A DNA stretch of 64,000 nt from Oryza sativa Japonica Group (GCF_034140825.1 NC_089043.1:25718001-25782000), one strand, 5' to 3'; positions 35,216-47,577 are shown, counted from the stretch's first letter. Notes: generated by a model not told the origin, from the sequence alone. Made by a program: numbers and translations.

Positions 35216-37225
35216 GGAAGACGACGATGTTCATTTGATACGAGAGATCGATCAGCTGCTTGATTAATTGTTCTTGATTTCGTTGTTCAATTTACAATCT
35301 ACGACTATGGACGATCATGCATATGATATGATCGATGCATGCGTCTGTTGTCAGTTTTATTTGGGACTTTCAGTGTGAGAGTGTGAATGGTTGTAAAATA
35401 AGTGGAGTGCCTGTATGTATCTGTATGCATGCACGGCACGGTACGCGTGTTTATGGATGATGCTTTGTTACGTAGCAGGCTTAATTATGTCAATATGTGT
35501 GCGTATGTTGTCGTGGTAATTATTATACTGGGTATATATATATATTGTGCAGCTTAATTATCTAGCCATGTACAAATTTTCGTATGCGGAATAATATAAT
35601 GCATGCGATCGCCATTCATTAGGTTGTGTTTCATGGCCATCTTCACAGTCGTTCAATCGAGATCAACCATAATTCGGTACAAAACACATTGATTCGCTCA
35701 CATATTGACATATTGTCACTCAGTTGAGCTCCGCCTCTCATTTCTAATCTTGTGCACCGTTACCGCTACGTCGCCTCTGTCAGAGAGAGCACTGTAGCGA
35801 TCCTCTCGATCGAGCCATTGGATGTTTGCTACACTGGATATGACATAATCTCAGTTGTAAGGCCAGTGTCCTCCTCGATCTCCTTGCTTCTCCCACTGTC
35901 TTAGTACGTTGTCGTCTACCTCAATCGTTTTCCTTTCACTCTGTCCAGTACTACTGATCCAAGCAACTTTAATTTGCTTCATCCATATACAAAAAAAGGA
36001 TCAACTTCCGTTACAGGAGGGGATCAGCTGATGGGAAGAGGATCAACGCAATCCCCCTAGAGGAGGGATTTCGGTAATGGAAGAGCTTTATCCATGTGCC
36101 AAACGAGCCAAAGATGTCCCAGGCACATCACTTGCCTTCACACCGGAGTTGTGTGCTTGGCTAGAATTGGACATGCCTTCCATGCGGAGCTATTCCAAAG
36201 TGATGGTTTAGTGAAACACACATGATATCATGTATGGGCATATGATCCTTCGTGATCATTAACTCTCTCTTGGATGGGGAAGGATCAATTATGTGGCGGT
36301 GAAACTGTTATTACGTGCATGTAACTAAGCTTTTAACAGAAACTTAGTGAGATTATGTATGTGCCACTGGTTTTTATATCTATGAGTGTGTGTTAGGGTG
36401 TGCATTTGTGGATGTGTAAGTGGATGTTACGTATGTAGTGATGTGCGCGCGTGTGCACGCGCTTGTATATATGTAAAAAAATTAAGTAACTCCCTCTCAT
36501 ACTCTCTCTTTCTCTCTCTACAAACTCTCCATTTTGATTGCTTGGGAATGAAATGTCCTGGCTACTGGATTGGATTGCAGAGAGCTACCAGTACTGAATG
36601 AACAAGTGTGCAGTCAAAAATTGAGATTTTGGCTAACAGTAACTGTATGGGCCGGATTCGGCCGTGCTCTCAATCAATTGGGCCGGCCTATTGGGACCCG
36701 TTTGAGATAGATGAAATTTATAGATAGCCTGATATTTTATGTAACTATTTGAGAGTATTAACGAATGAATTAACTAGTATATAAAGTTAAAAAGTTACTT
36801 TAAAAATATATTTGAAGAAAAAATTCATACGGTATTTTTTTTTCATGAAATACACTGTTTAAAAGCATGGAAAGCGTTTTAACGAAAACCAAAATCGATA
36901 ACCATGAAAAAAAAGGGCCTGCATATGATGCAAAATTACCATGTGAAATCTCACAAAAGTATCATTTAACATTTGTAAAATAAAAATAAAAAACGCTGGA
37001 GAATAGTACAGGCACTTTCAGAACTCAGAAGAAGTGATCAGACAGTACGTACTTGACCAATAGAACACCAAGTCAACTCTATGAGCCTGTGATCCATGCA
37101 CAAAACGAATCAACACGACAACACATCATCACTCTCTCTCCAACCAATGCAATGAATGGTACGGTCAAGGTCAACGATCAAGCATAAACATTCTTGATCA
37201 ATCACATCATGCAACTAATCAACAG
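35216..37225. other. Interval between OsPIP2;7 and the uclacyanin gene
   Basis: 35216-35640 is the OsPIP2;7 3'-UTR and flank. 35640-36640 has no recognised feature beyond GT-rich stretches (36385-36470). 36640-36690 has several GGGCC/GGCCC motifs. 36700-37010 is AT-rich. The uclacyanin 3' flank occupies the rest. Confidence 0.55.
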
Positions 37226-37897
37226 CTAATTCCACATGCCGATGATGATCAGAGCGAGGCAAGAAACCTGCACCATCAACGCCACCCGCCGTCGCCGCCA
37301 CGTCGACGACGCGGCAGCGGCGCCGGAGCCGACGGGCGGCGGCGGCGGCGGCGCCAGGAAGGGCGCACGCGGGGGAGGCGGCGGCGGCGATGGCGGGGGC
37401 AGCGGCTCGCCGACGGCGACGGAGAACTTCATCCCGCCGAGGCAGTGGCCGCTGACGTTGCAGATGAAGTAGTAGCTCCCCGGCGCGGCGAGCTCCACGA
37501 CGTCGCGCCCCGACGCCCACCGCTGCACGGTCTGGTTCGCCGGGTCGCACGTCCGGAACGCGTCCTGCGACACCCGGAGCACGTCGTGCTGCCGCTGCAC
37601 GTAGCTGAACACTGCACAGCTCGCAACAACATCAGGAGATCGAATCGAGCCAGAGGTAGACGAGATGCTGATCATGAGCGAATCGACGGCGAGCGAACGA
37701 ACGAACTGACCTAGAGTGTCGCCGGCGGTGAAGTTGTACTTCGTCGACCAGGCGAGGTAGCTGGGGCCGATGGTCCAGCCTTCGGAGTCGCCGACCGTGT
37801 ACTCCGTCGCGCCGGCGAAGCCCGCCGCCGCCGCCGCCGCAAGGAGAAGTAGCGCCACGGCGGCGGCTGACGGCAAACAAGCAGCCTTGGCCACCAT
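37226..37897 (-). CDS. Uclacyanin-type phytocyanin (blue copper protein), GPI-anchored
   Basis: Two minus-strand exons, 37897-37711 and 37611-37226, give 190 aa. A hydrophobic signal peptide covers about residues 1-29. The plastocyanin-like domain follows (about 31-130), with all four type-1 copper ligands: H71 (RQHDVL), C113 and H118 (YFICNVSGHC), M123 (LGGMKF). C84 and C119 can form the usual disulfide. Methionine as axial ligand marks uclacyanin rather than stellacyanin, and intact ligands rule out the early-nodulin-like group. A Pro-rich arabinogalactan-type linker (about 131-160) and a hydrophobic tail (VALMVQVSCLALIIIGMWN) suggest a GPI anchor at the outer plasma membrane or wall. Electron transfer in wall or lignin chemistry is the family's proposed role. 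Confidence 0.93.
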   Translation of the reverse strand: MVAKAACLPSAAAVALLLLAAAAAAGFAGATEYTVGDSEGWTIGPSYLAWSTKYNFTAGDTLGQFVRSLAVDSLMISISSTSGSIRSPDVVASCAVFSYVQRQHDVLRVSQDAFRTCDPANQTVQRWASGRDVVELAAPGSYYFICNVSGHCLGGMKFSVAVGEPLPPPSPPPPPPRAPFLAPPPPPPVGSGAAAASSTWRRRRVALMVQVSCLALIIIGMWN

Positions 37898-39552
37898 GAT
37901 CGATCGAATTTGGAATTGGTATACAGAGAGGTTAGGTGGTGCGTGTGTTCTTGCATTTGGGAACTTAAATGGCTAATTAATAAATCAACAATGGCTTTGC
38001 TAGGGTTGTTGCATAATTTACATTGCCAGGTTGGCCTGGTCGTCGACGACATCTACAAGTACAGTGACGTAGCACACCTCTGCCTGCTTTGATAATGATC
38101 TCTACTGGTGTGTGTTGTGTTGTGTACCAGGTCAAGTCTGAATAATGATTTGATCATGTGATTGCTCGCTCGTGATACCTGGGTCAGAAAATTCTAGTTA
38201 AGTTTGGGTTGGTTTTTTCAGGCTCTTTTGGTCTAGCTTCTTTAGTTGTGGTTTTGTTTTCTTTCTTGATCTGGCGTTTCCGATGACAACATTTCTCTTC
38301 TCAGTTACGGAGTATGTCTGAACTCTGATTGAGTTTTCAGAACAAACTTAGTAGCTTCTTTCATTACGATCTCAGGGACGAAAGCTCTGGTGAAAGTCTG
38401 ATTGATTTTTTCGGTCATGCATCTTACCAGCATAAGATTGCAATTACGCATGAATGGAAAAGAAACCTAAATGGAATGCAGAATACTAGAAAGAAGATAA
38501 ATGAGGCGACAGAAACAGATCAAGTGACAAGTACTACATCCTGCTGCCAGCAAGATCAGGGCGAAATTACGCTTGCTTGGCAGCTCAATTCAGTGTCCAC
38601 AGTGGGGAGATTGAAGGGTAGCACTTGCCGATGAAAAGCCGTCTCCGCCGCCGCCGCCGCAGCGGCCGGAGAGGTTCTCGTCGAAGCTTCTGCTGCCGCC
38701 GGCGAAGGGTCTAAACTCTGAACTGCTCTCGTGCATCGCAATTGCAAGCGACAAGTCGACGACAACAACTGAAGCGTCCGAAACCATCGTCGCAAGAAAG
38801 CTCCAGTAATCCAGCAGCATTGATTTTGTGCACATCATTTAGTCGGCGGATTTCATTGATTGCACAATTCTGGACCCGATTCTTGTGGCGATTGGGTCTC
38901 CTGCAGTACAATGCATGGAGGACATTGTCCTCAATTCCTTATCCCACATCTGACAGAGTATGATTGCAACCTGGTCTTACAGGACCATCGATCTCTCGTC
39001 AACAAGGTGAGCAGCCCATATATTTTCACATCCGGATGCAGAATAGGCGTCACAATCCCTGAAAAATATATTTAATTTTCAGATAAACCTACAGTCCTCA
39101 AGTAGTTTCTGAACAAACTCCTCCAAATTCCTACATAACTCCATGGAATGATGGAAGTAGTAATAGTAGGCTACTCTGAATTTTGAAACCAGTAGGCTCT
39201 TTGGTGATTACACACCACAGGGCATCCAGATTCCTTTTTTTTTTTAATCATCAAATTCAAAATTTTTGACTGCTGTATGCAACACCAACCTGCAGCTGTT
39301 TCATGGATGCTCGCAAAGAGACAGTTCAATTCAATCTGGACGGAGTTGTTTCCAGCTTTCGTCTCCAGGATCGGGCCCAGTTGCAGTGCCCAGCCCACCA
39401 CTTCCTCCGTCCAAGGCCCACTCAACTGCAACCCCCCACGTATCCACGTGCCGCGCTCCCATCGGCTCCCCGCGAAGGGCCCAGCACAACCAACGGTCAA
39501 GCGACCCACGATGAGGCGGCCGCGCCCGTCCACTCCTCCGACCCTGACCACC

Positions 39553-39700
39553 GGGGCCCACACGCCAGTGTCACCGAACGTCTCTCCGCCCTCGAGCCCG
39601 ATCCCGACCGACCGAATCGGCCGACCGAGCATGACGTTCGGGGCCCACACGCCAGTGTCACCGAACGTCGCCTCGAGCCTGATCCGACCGACCGAGTCGG
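39553..39700 (+). promoter_or_regulatory. Duplicated GGGCCCAC-containing block upstream of paralogue A
   Basis: GGGGCCCACACGCCAGTGTC ... GACCGACCGAATCGG at 39553-39620 recurs at 39640-39700 with small deletions. Each copy holds GGGCCCAC, which fits the GGNCCCAC consensus of TCP factors. The second copy ends about 10 bp before the TATA box. Confidence 0.7.
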
Positions 39701-39710
39701 TTTCCCCCGC

Positions 39711-39717
39711 TATAAAG
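39711..39717 (+). promoter_or_regulatory. TATA box of paralogue A
   Basis: TATAAAG follows a GC-rich stretch and lies 146 bp upstream of the start codon, a usual distance for a leader of about 110 nt. Confidence 0.7.
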
Positions 39718-39856
39718 CTGCCTCCTCCTCCTTCCAACTCCAAGCCGTTTCATCTTCTTCCCCACCATTTCGCATCTCGCCCCAACCAAAACCTAGAAAT
39801 TCCCATTCCATCCTCCTCCTCGAGCTCGAGGCCTCATCTCATCTCTCTAGCTAGCC

Positions 39857-40261
39857 ATGGCGTTGTGCGCGCCGCAGCAGCTGGCGTGCGGGCTGTTCGG
39901 GATCGGGGGCGTCTTCACGGCGGCGGAGCTGGCGGTCGCCGACCAGCTCGTGCAGCTCAGCTGCAGCAGCGGAGGGGACGAGGCGGCGGCGTCCTCCTCC
40001 TCGTCGTCCTCCTCCACGACGTCCTCCCCGCGGTCAGTGAACACCTGCGCGGCGACCACGGCGGCGGGCGAGGAGATCGAGGAGTTCACCGGGATGGCGG
40101 CGGAGATGGAGCTGGACAGGAGGGCGAGGAAGAGGTACCGTCTACTCTCCGAGCTCTACGCTGCCACGGCGCCCAAGCGCGCCACCGCCGCCAGCAGCAG
40201 CAGCAGCAGCAGGAAGAGGAAGAGGGACGACGAGTCGCCGGAGATCGCCGTGTCGTACTAG
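39857..40261 (+). CDS. Paralogue A of a three-gene cluster, small protein of unknown function
   Basis: A single exon of 134 aa. I do not recognise the family. It shares three blocks with the genes at 44735 and 51923: block 1, FTAAELAVADQLVQLSCSS (residues 20-38); block 2, a Ser-rich stretch ending SPRSVN; block 3, KRYRLLSELYAAT (92-104). Between them lies low-complexity Ser/Ala/Glu sequence. The tail has a Ser run and RKRKRDD, a plausible nuclear localisation signal. There is no signal peptide or membrane segment. A TATA box and duplicated TCP-type sites precede it. The ATG in GCCATGG context at 39857 is the first after the TATA box. Blocks 1 and 3 look amphipathic, suggesting protein contacts; any function is unknown. 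Conservation against its paralogues is the main evidence that it is coding. Confidence 0.82.
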   Translation: MALCAPQQLACGLFGIGGVFTAAELAVADQLVQLSCSSGGDEAAASSSSSSSSTTSSPRSVNTCAATTAAGEEIEEFTGMAAEMELDRRARKRYRLLSELYAATAPKRATAASSSSSSRKRKRDDESPEIAVSY

Positions 40262-41179
40262 CAAGCAAAGCTAAGCTTTGGGATCGCCGGAGAGGGAAGC
40301 CATGGGGAGGGAGAAGGGCTTTTGTGTAATTACCACGAAATCTGAGGGTTGTTTTTGGAGTACTACTAGTATTATACATGTCCGTGCTTTTAGTCTAGCT
40401 TTTCAGAGAAGAAAGAGAAAGACGACAAGGACTCGTTTTAGTGTTACAGCTTGTACAGCAAGATTTGGAGTTGTTCGCGCTGCTTACGTACCACTCCCAT
40501 TTGAAAATTTGAAATTCGAATTTTGAACTGTGGCTAGCTGGGCCCAGACCTGCTAGCTGTAGCTCCAAGTTTCCGGATCTTGAAAATTGAAATGCTCCAC
40601 CACCACTCCCGATCTTTTTTTTTTCTCTCTTTCGCGTCACCGTGGCCAGAGACCTCGGGATCTGTACTTGCAGTTTGTATCTGAAATCCAAATCAAACGC
40701 CTAGTTCTAGAACATTCCAGATCTGCAAGGTTCGTCACCCTCGTCGACGCAGGCGCAGCTTCGCTGAGATGCATTCTAGCTTCCCTGCAAGCATACGCAT
40801 CGCGTGGCCCCACGTTTGCAGCTAGCCAGGGTAGATTTGAAATTGAATACTGGTACAAATGCAGGTGAAGCAAGGTGTACGTTTTTCAAAGTTCGAATTG
40901 GAATTGGCAGCTCTGAAATTTGCGGAATCGATCGATCGGTCAGGAATCGGGAAGCAGAACTAGCTGGCTATAACTTCTCAGGTGGTCACGAGCTGGCAAC
41001 AGGAGTATCAATCAAAATTCAAAGGGTTGGCAGCTTTGGAAGTTTGAATTGGCAATGTATATGTATCTGAATTTGTACAATTGTACTGCAACTACTACCT
41101 GTATCTGAAAGGGTACTCCAGTTTGAATACCGCTGCAGTTTGATAGGCTTGATCCGGTGCAGACAGAGTAGTACTACTA

Positions 41180-41284
41180 CGGCTGTGTTTAGTTCTATGC
41201 CAAAATTAGAAATTTAAAAAAATTAAAACGATGTGACAGAAAAGTTGAAAGTTTAAATAAAAAATTTGGAATCTAAACATGGCC
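41180..41284. mobile_element. MITE, GGCCGTGTTTAG family, copy F
   Basis: CGGCTGTGTTTAGTTC at the left and AATCTAAACATGGCC at the right with TA on each side. The core GATGTGACAGAAAAGTTGAA is kept. At 105 bp it is shorter than the other copies. Confidence 0.78.
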
Positions 41285-42189
41285 TACAGTTTGCTTGCAA
41301 GAACAAGCCAATGGCATGTACGCACGCACGAATTGACGCATATATGCTCTGAAAAGATCAACCGTGCCGTGCCGTCAAATTTCAGGGCTTTGATAAATAG
41401 CTAGATCAACGCATTGATAATACTGATCTACCTATCCCTGAAAAGATCAGCACAACGTACGTGCTCATAATACTGGAGCACAGTTTTAAGCTAACTGCAT
41501 TCAGGACGGAAAATCTAGCTCTGCAAGCTAAATATCTCGTGCAGATGTGTTTGTCTGGCAAATGTGTAATTGTTGGCAATAAGTTCTTTATATTAATCCT
41601 ATTTCCTTGCACAGACATACCCATAGGTGTTTGTGGAGAAGAACTTAATTAGCAGTAGATATATTTGCATTCTGTTAAGCATGTGTCGTTCAGATTATTA
41701 CTGATCAAATTGTATCTCTCATTAGTTGTCATTACTCTCATCAGGAGTATATCTTTAATTTCCAAAAAAAAATTAACAAGAGAATCTACCGTTCATACTG
41801 TCATACTTAGAATTACATTTAGATACTATATATATATTCAGGTACTGAAATTGGTAGCTAATTTGGTTTCTTGCTGATATGGGAAAACTTCTTGGTAGCT
41901 ACAATTGTTCATTTCAGCAAGCTAAACCATTCCTGGCAACATGACACGTAGGAATTCCACAACAAAACATCCTTAATTCCGTCCATGATCTCCAGAACTT
42001 TTGCCCCAAGTGTCAAATCACACTGGAAATTAATTGAGGAAAGTGGATGGAAGATAGAGCAGCTAAACGTAAGCAATTGGAGAGTTCTGCAAATTAAAAG
42101 GTGTTAGTTTGTTGTGAAGGGAGTTTAATAACTTTAATTGCAGAATGTCAAGTGTTAATTAATTACTTATCAGTTAACAAAAGCATGTA

Positions 42190-42470
42190 GGGGCTGTTTG
42201 GTTCATATACTAACATTGCCTAGAGTTGCCATAGTTTTCTTGCCAAGCTTGCCTAAGGTTAGACGAACAAATTTGGCATCACACTTTGGCTAGCAATCTA
42301 TAACATTGCCACACTTTTCCGAGACAATGACATATGGGACCAAAATGCTAGAAAAAGAATCTTGCCACAAGTGTGGCAATGAACCAAACGTCTGGCTAAC
42401 TTAATCAAAACTGCCTAACTTGAGGTGTGGCAAAGTGTAGCAACATGTAGTCACGAACCAAACAACCCCG
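42190..42470. mobile_element. MITE with GGGGCTGTTTGGTTC ends, about 281 bp
   Basis: Left end GGGGCTGTTTGGTTC and right end GAACCAAACAACCCC are inverted repeats. Subterminal TTGCCACA / TGTGGCAA motifs occur several times inside. TA flanks both ends. Related to the decayed copies at 6160 and 15003. Confidence 0.78.
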
Positions 42471-42859
42471 TATACCGTGTGGTTAGCACAGACCGACCAT
42501 TGTGTGTTGAATAACCTGCCTAATTAACATAAACAACGACCGTATGGCTTAAACATTTACGCAATATCTGCATCCTTTTCTTTAGAATAAGTTAATGATT
42601 TTTATACAGAATTAATTAATACCAAAAAGAGTTCTAAAGCGATGCAGGATTTGGCATTTCTTGCATGTATATGCGTGTGCGTATCAGTTGTATATATATA
42701 TGCGTGCGTGATAACGTGTGGTTTCTTCCAGGAAAGAGAGACTACCGTTCGTGTGCATCTCCGGTCAAATTTCACATTTTCCATAGGAAATTTCAGTATA
42801 AAAACCATGTCTTCCCGTGGCTTTCTAAAATTAACTACATACTATGTATATATATACAG

Positions 42860-43254
42860 ATAAATTAACTGGTGCTACATGGTGCATGGGCTCCAAGATT
42901 TAAATTGAGAATATACCCAATTTGAATGAGTATGAAATTTTTTAAAATGTTTAGATATGAACATTAACTTCTTTACTAACAAGTTCAAACAAGTTTGAAC
43001 TGAGTTTGAACTTTTTTTGTTAGATTTTGGTTTTAGGTATATAACTTCCGAACATATAATTCATTAGGTATGTAATAATAAATTGTGAAATAAAGTTGAG
43101 TTTGAGTTGTTTTGTTGTTAGGTATTTGTATGAATCAAATTCATATATCTAGGTATATACTCATAATTTGAAAATTTTTAAAAATTTGAGAGAATTTGTG
43201 TGTTTTATACCTTGGATCTCGGGCACCATGGAGTCCCGTATGGGTATGTGTACA
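42860..43254. mobile_element. Micron-like MITE, complete-looking copy, about 395 bp
   Basis: It begins TAAATTAACTGGTGCTACAT directly after a TATATATA stretch and ends near CGTATGGGTATGTGTACACT. The subterminal stretches GGTGCATGGGCTCCAAGAT and, inverted near the right end, GGTGCCCGAGATCCAAGG pair imperfectly. Size, lack of coding potential and position beside TA repeats fit the rice Micron family, known to target TA microsatellites. The second copy is at 12981. Confidence 0.66.
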
Positions 43255-44734
43255 CTTGATGTCTAACTTCAGCATGCAATGGGTTTTAATGGCTATGACC
43301 AATTAATGTATAGCTAGCTTAATAATTCAAAAGCTTAAGTGGAGGATATAATTAATATATGCTTAGTTTCTCTGAACCTTCTGAGATATATGGTTAGGAT
43401 TTGTGTTGAAGTAAAAATGATCCCCCTTCCACGCAAATATATGTACCATTTAGATGCAAATGTACGTGATATTGTTACAAAGCATAAAGCATAGCTAGGT
43501 ACGTATACTCTCTATATATACTGAAATGAAAGACCATGGTTCCTATAAGTTCAATTAGGCCCCCTCCAACGAAAGATTTTGATTCCGGTAGTGAGTGACA
43601 TTTATACTTTTCAGTTGAGAGTATTTAAGTTAAAACATGATAGCAAGGATGATATATATATTGAAATGACATAGGTTTATATTACCGAAAGAGCATACAT
43701 GAACAAATCATACAAAAATTTCTAACTATTATATTGGAGACCTAGGGATGGGGTTTTGACCCAAGAAATAGGGTTAACTAGTATGCGTACCACATGGTTT
43801 ATCATTAGTATAACATAGTCCAATATAATCCAAACTACCCTAAGGCTCGGCCCAATTCAGAAAAAACGGCCTTGGATGGGCCAAACCAACCGAGTACTAT
43901 AGCGCTTACATATGCATGGAGCGTCTCTACGTAATGAATCGGCAATGTGTATTAGACATTTATAGCATATCTATAAATTGATATCATATATCGGATATTT
44001 ATGAATCCGGAAGAGACATTTAATTCCCCCGCCAATTAATTTATTTGTATATAAATGCCGATTAATTTATTTGTATATAAATGCACTAGAGGTCATTGTA
44101 GCATTTGGTACGAGATGCACAACTTATATATTTTAATGTACTAAAAATTAGCGCGGCATTAGAATATGAGCTAGAGGATGTCGTCGTTTGACTCGAAATA
44201 GGACCACCCCCCTCCACTAGACTCCTTAACTCATATACTCTTGTATATCTTTCAATTAGCATGCACTTAATTGGGTAACCCATCTCACAATCCTTGATGC
44301 TTAGAATATAAAACAAGTCATACAAAAGTAGATGAACACTAATGCAGGGTTAAATGTTTTCATATATGTGTTTCATGTTCTACCATATCAGAATCAGATA
44401 GCTCTCTTCAATAGATAAGATATACCAAGTACTATAACGCGTATAAAAATAATACTAGTAGTAATTTTTAATGTGAAAATGATCCGAAATGGCCAAATTA
44501 ATCAGATCAAATTTGGGCAGAGCTTATCACTATGCCAGCTATACATCTACATCTACAAGAAATTAAAGCAAAAACTGTCCTCTCATTAAAAAAAAGAAAG
44601 AAAAAGAAATCTGAGGCTTTAAAAGCCAAGGGGAAAAGAGAAATAAAACCAAGCTAGAGAGATAGGAAGCCAAAGAAAGCGAGGAAGAAGGCGAAATTAG
44701 CCGAGGGCCGCGTGCGCACGCCAATCGATCGTCG

Positions 44735-45139
44735 ATGAAAACCCTACGCCGCGAGCCGCGGCCGCCGGCGCCGGAGGAGAAGGAGAAGGCGCCGGCGGCG
44801 TGGCCCGCGGGGTGGTCCTTCACGCCGCGCGAGCTCGACGCGGCCGAGCAGCTCGTGCTCCTGAGCGGGAGCAGCACGTCCACCACCGGGACGACCCCGT
44901 CGGCGGCGGCCTCGGGCTCCTCCTCCACCGCCTCCTCCTCGCGCTCCGTGAACGCCCCGCCGCCGCCGCCCACGCCCACGGCGGCGCCGCCGCCCCTCCC
45001 GCGGCCGGCCGCCGCCGAGAGCACCGTGGTCGTCCGGGAGGAGCGACGCGAGCACCCGGAGGAGGACTGGGAGCAGCGGCCGGGCCGCCGCTACCGCCTG
45101 ATCGCCGAGATCTACGCCGTCACGGAGGAAATCGAGTAG
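44735..45139 (+). CDS. Paralogue B of the three-gene cluster, small protein of unknown function
   Basis: A single exon of 134 aa. Block 1 is FTPRELDAAEQLVLLSGS (residues 29-46); block 2 is SSRSVNAPPPPP (about 69-80) after a Ser/Thr-rich run; block 3 is RRYRLIAEIYAVTEE at the very C-terminus (118-132). Order and rough spacing match the genes at 39857 and 51923, while the linkers differ completely. The N-terminus is rich in Arg, Pro and Glu. The ATG at 44735 is the first in the frame. It lies 4.5 kb downstream of paralogue A on the same strand. No known domain is seen; the gene is inferred to be real from block conservation and a codon pattern strongly GC-rich in third positions. Confidence 0.83.
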   Translation: MKTLRREPRPPAPEEKEKAPAAWPAGWSFTPRELDAAEQLVLLSGSSTSTTGTTPSAAASGSSSTASSSRSVNAPPPPPTPTAAPPPLPRPAAAESTVVVREERREHPEEDWEQRPGRRYRLIAEIYAVTEEIE

Positions 45140-47290
45140 TGCAACGAGAGGAAGAAGGAGGAGGAGTAGACGAGATAGGAGAGAGAGGGAGAGAGGAGGG
45201 AGGAGAGGGACCTATCTGTAATTAGCAATGATTCCCAGGGGGTAGCTTGCAATAACTCACAGCTCGAGCAGCCTCCTCCTCCCTCTCTCGATCGGTCGCT
45301 AGATGAACCGTAGCTTCGAGCTTGATCAGCTGTATCAAAAATCTCTCTTTGGGGGCAATAATATCTGGGGTTGTTTAGGCGCCATGGTTAATTTCTGATG
45401 GATTTGTGAAGCTGTTCGTTCTAATCGTGCTGTGTTCTTGGGGTTGGGGCTGATTCGATGTACGTACTTCACTTCGGATTATCATTTCTGAATCTCGCCT
45501 TCATCAGATCGATGATTTTGGATTTCCTGAGGGGGTGAAGAGGATTAGATGGAGTGGTCGCCATGGCGATTGATCTGGATATACATCTAGCTAGCTAGCT
45601 CCATGGATTTGGTTAGCTTTTGTGCGGATCGCGAGCGTGCGAGCATGCGCGGTTGATCGATCAGTTACTGATCCGTCGAGGCGGAAGCCCATCGATCGAT
45701 GCGATTACTGGATGAACAGGTCTAGATCTCGATGATTTGCAGCTACCGCGAGCTCATGTGTCATGGTGGATCGAAGTTGCTAGCTTCCTTTTTACGCTGC
45801 TGTGTAAGCTCTTCAGAGAGAAGAAGACGAGAAAGTTCTAGAACTTTCCATGCTCAGATGGACTGGCCGGCTATATATTCTCGCAGTTTCTCGCGCCGGC
45901 CTCAGCAACCTGCGATCTGTGTCCTGTATCGAGAAAAACACAAAGCTTTTCATGTGTTTGATTTGATTCTGGCGATCGAGCGAGCGATTTCGCTTTGGGG
46001 ATCAAATTAGTTTCTTGGTGTCCACTGATCAGTGATGATGGTGAAGGCGAGGTTGATGGAAAGCTCTAGAAGCTTCCAGATGCATATAAACCAATCTATC
46101 CCACCCATTTAATCAATCGATATATGATCTTGCATATATATATTGGTTAATTCCCTTCTGCATGCAGGTGAGCTAGCTAGCTAGCTGAGTGACTGTGTGT
46201 GCTACTTCAAGTAGTTTAGTGAATTCGACGGAGCAGCTAGAGCTAAGCATTTGATTACATGGTTACTGCAAGCAGTGTCATTTAATCCAAAATTACATTG
46301 TAGATTTTGTGTAGAACTTATGGCTGGAACTGATGAAGAGATCATCAAACGATGCCAGCATGCATGCAGCGTGATTTCAGTGCTATACATGCCAGAAAGT
46401 TAAAGCTGTATAAGATATATATGGCTTGGTTTTTGTGATACAGCTGGGATATAGCTAGGATACTTGGTTATATTATAATATACGGTATTAATTACTCCTC
46501 ATTTAAGCAAAATTAACTGGCTTTTGGCATGTGCATGTAATTTCTGTGGCTGCCTAACAGTCAAGCAAGTAAGCAAAATATGTTGTCCATTAGCAGCGAG
46601 TTAGTACCTAGCTAGCCAAACGCTGAACTGTTTATGTGTGCGGCTTCACCTAATTGAGTAATTCCTGAATCATGGTTTGCCTAACTACATTAAACAGGTC
46701 ATGTGGCCCAACTCAAAAAGTTTCTACTAAGCTGCCTCTCATCAGACGATTTGCGCGTTTTGCATTGCATCGTCGATCTTATTATAGCCGTAAGTTAATT
46801 TGGTAAACTAGGCCGGAATTCCATAATTAAATTAATCCATACAAAAGGACAATTGAAATTTAAGACTGACCTGGTCTCTTTGTCTCACTTAAAAACGCTA
46901 GTAGAAAAATGTCTAACAAGATTTAATTAAGTAAAGGTTAATAGTAACTGCATGCAGAATGGAGCCCTGTCTCCCTGACTAAACCTAAAAACAGGTGATC
47001 TCCACTACACGTGTGAGCATCTGGGACTTGCACATCGGCGCGGTCACCTCGCAACCTTATCCACCGGCTGGCTAGAGGTTAAAGAAGATAGGCAGGATAG
47101 ATATAGGAATCTGAGTTACCGACATTGGTCGAATGTAGTGGTGTCCTAGCTAGATATTTTCATGTAAAGTGAATAAAGAGTACTAGAATGCACTGGAACT
47201 TTTCTCATGGATATCACTATATCACTACTCCCAATAATTCCTCTTCACCACAGCATGGCACGGTTGATGATGGAACTTGATTAGTAGTAT

Positions 47291-47577
47291 GAGCCTATTT
47301 GGATTGCTACCAAAAACATGTCATACCAATATTTTGGTAATTTGAATAGTACTTGTGTTTGATTTGGATTGAAGCCTATTTATTGGTAATACCTAATCTA
47401 GATTTAGCATCATCCAGAACATTCTTCACTATAATTTCACATTTTGATTCTATGTTGGTAGTAAACCAAATATGATCAAATACAATCTTACCTTACCAAA
47501 GATTTGGTAGTGCCAAAACTTGCATACATTTTGGCACTACCACAAAAAATTGGTAGGGTAACAATCCAAATAGGCCC
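47291..47577. mobile_element. MITE with GCCTATTTGGATTG ends, 287 bp
   Basis: GAGCCTATTTGGATTGCTACC at the left and GGTAGGGTAACAATCCAAATAGGCCC at the right are inverted repeats, with TAT on both flanks. TTTGGTAGT-type motifs recur inside in both orientations. Confidence 0.78.

Larger units (their letters stand above)
37898..39856. other. Interval between the divergent uclacyanin and paralogue A genes
   Basis: 37898-38330 is the uclacyanin promoter side. 38330-39080 contains frames of up to 101 codons on both strands and a CCGCCG-rich patch at 38640-38700 without any recognisable protein feature. 39350-39710 is GC-rich promoter sequence of paralogue A with a duplicated block (see separate entries). 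Confidence 0.5.
40262..44734. other. Interval between paralogues A and B
   Basis: No gene is supported. It contains MITEs at 41180, 42190 and 42860 (separate entries). 43260-44560 is AT-rich, with a tandem duplication of GCCGATTAATTTATTTGTAT at 44030-44085. 40400-41170 shows short frames without protein features. Confidence 0.55.

Noticed and set aside
39277-40329. 350-codon plus-strand frame over paralogue A
   Set aside because: It runs through promoter, TATA box and leader, and reads paralogue A in another frame as Arg/His/Gln-rich sequence. Block conservation supports the 39857 frame instead.
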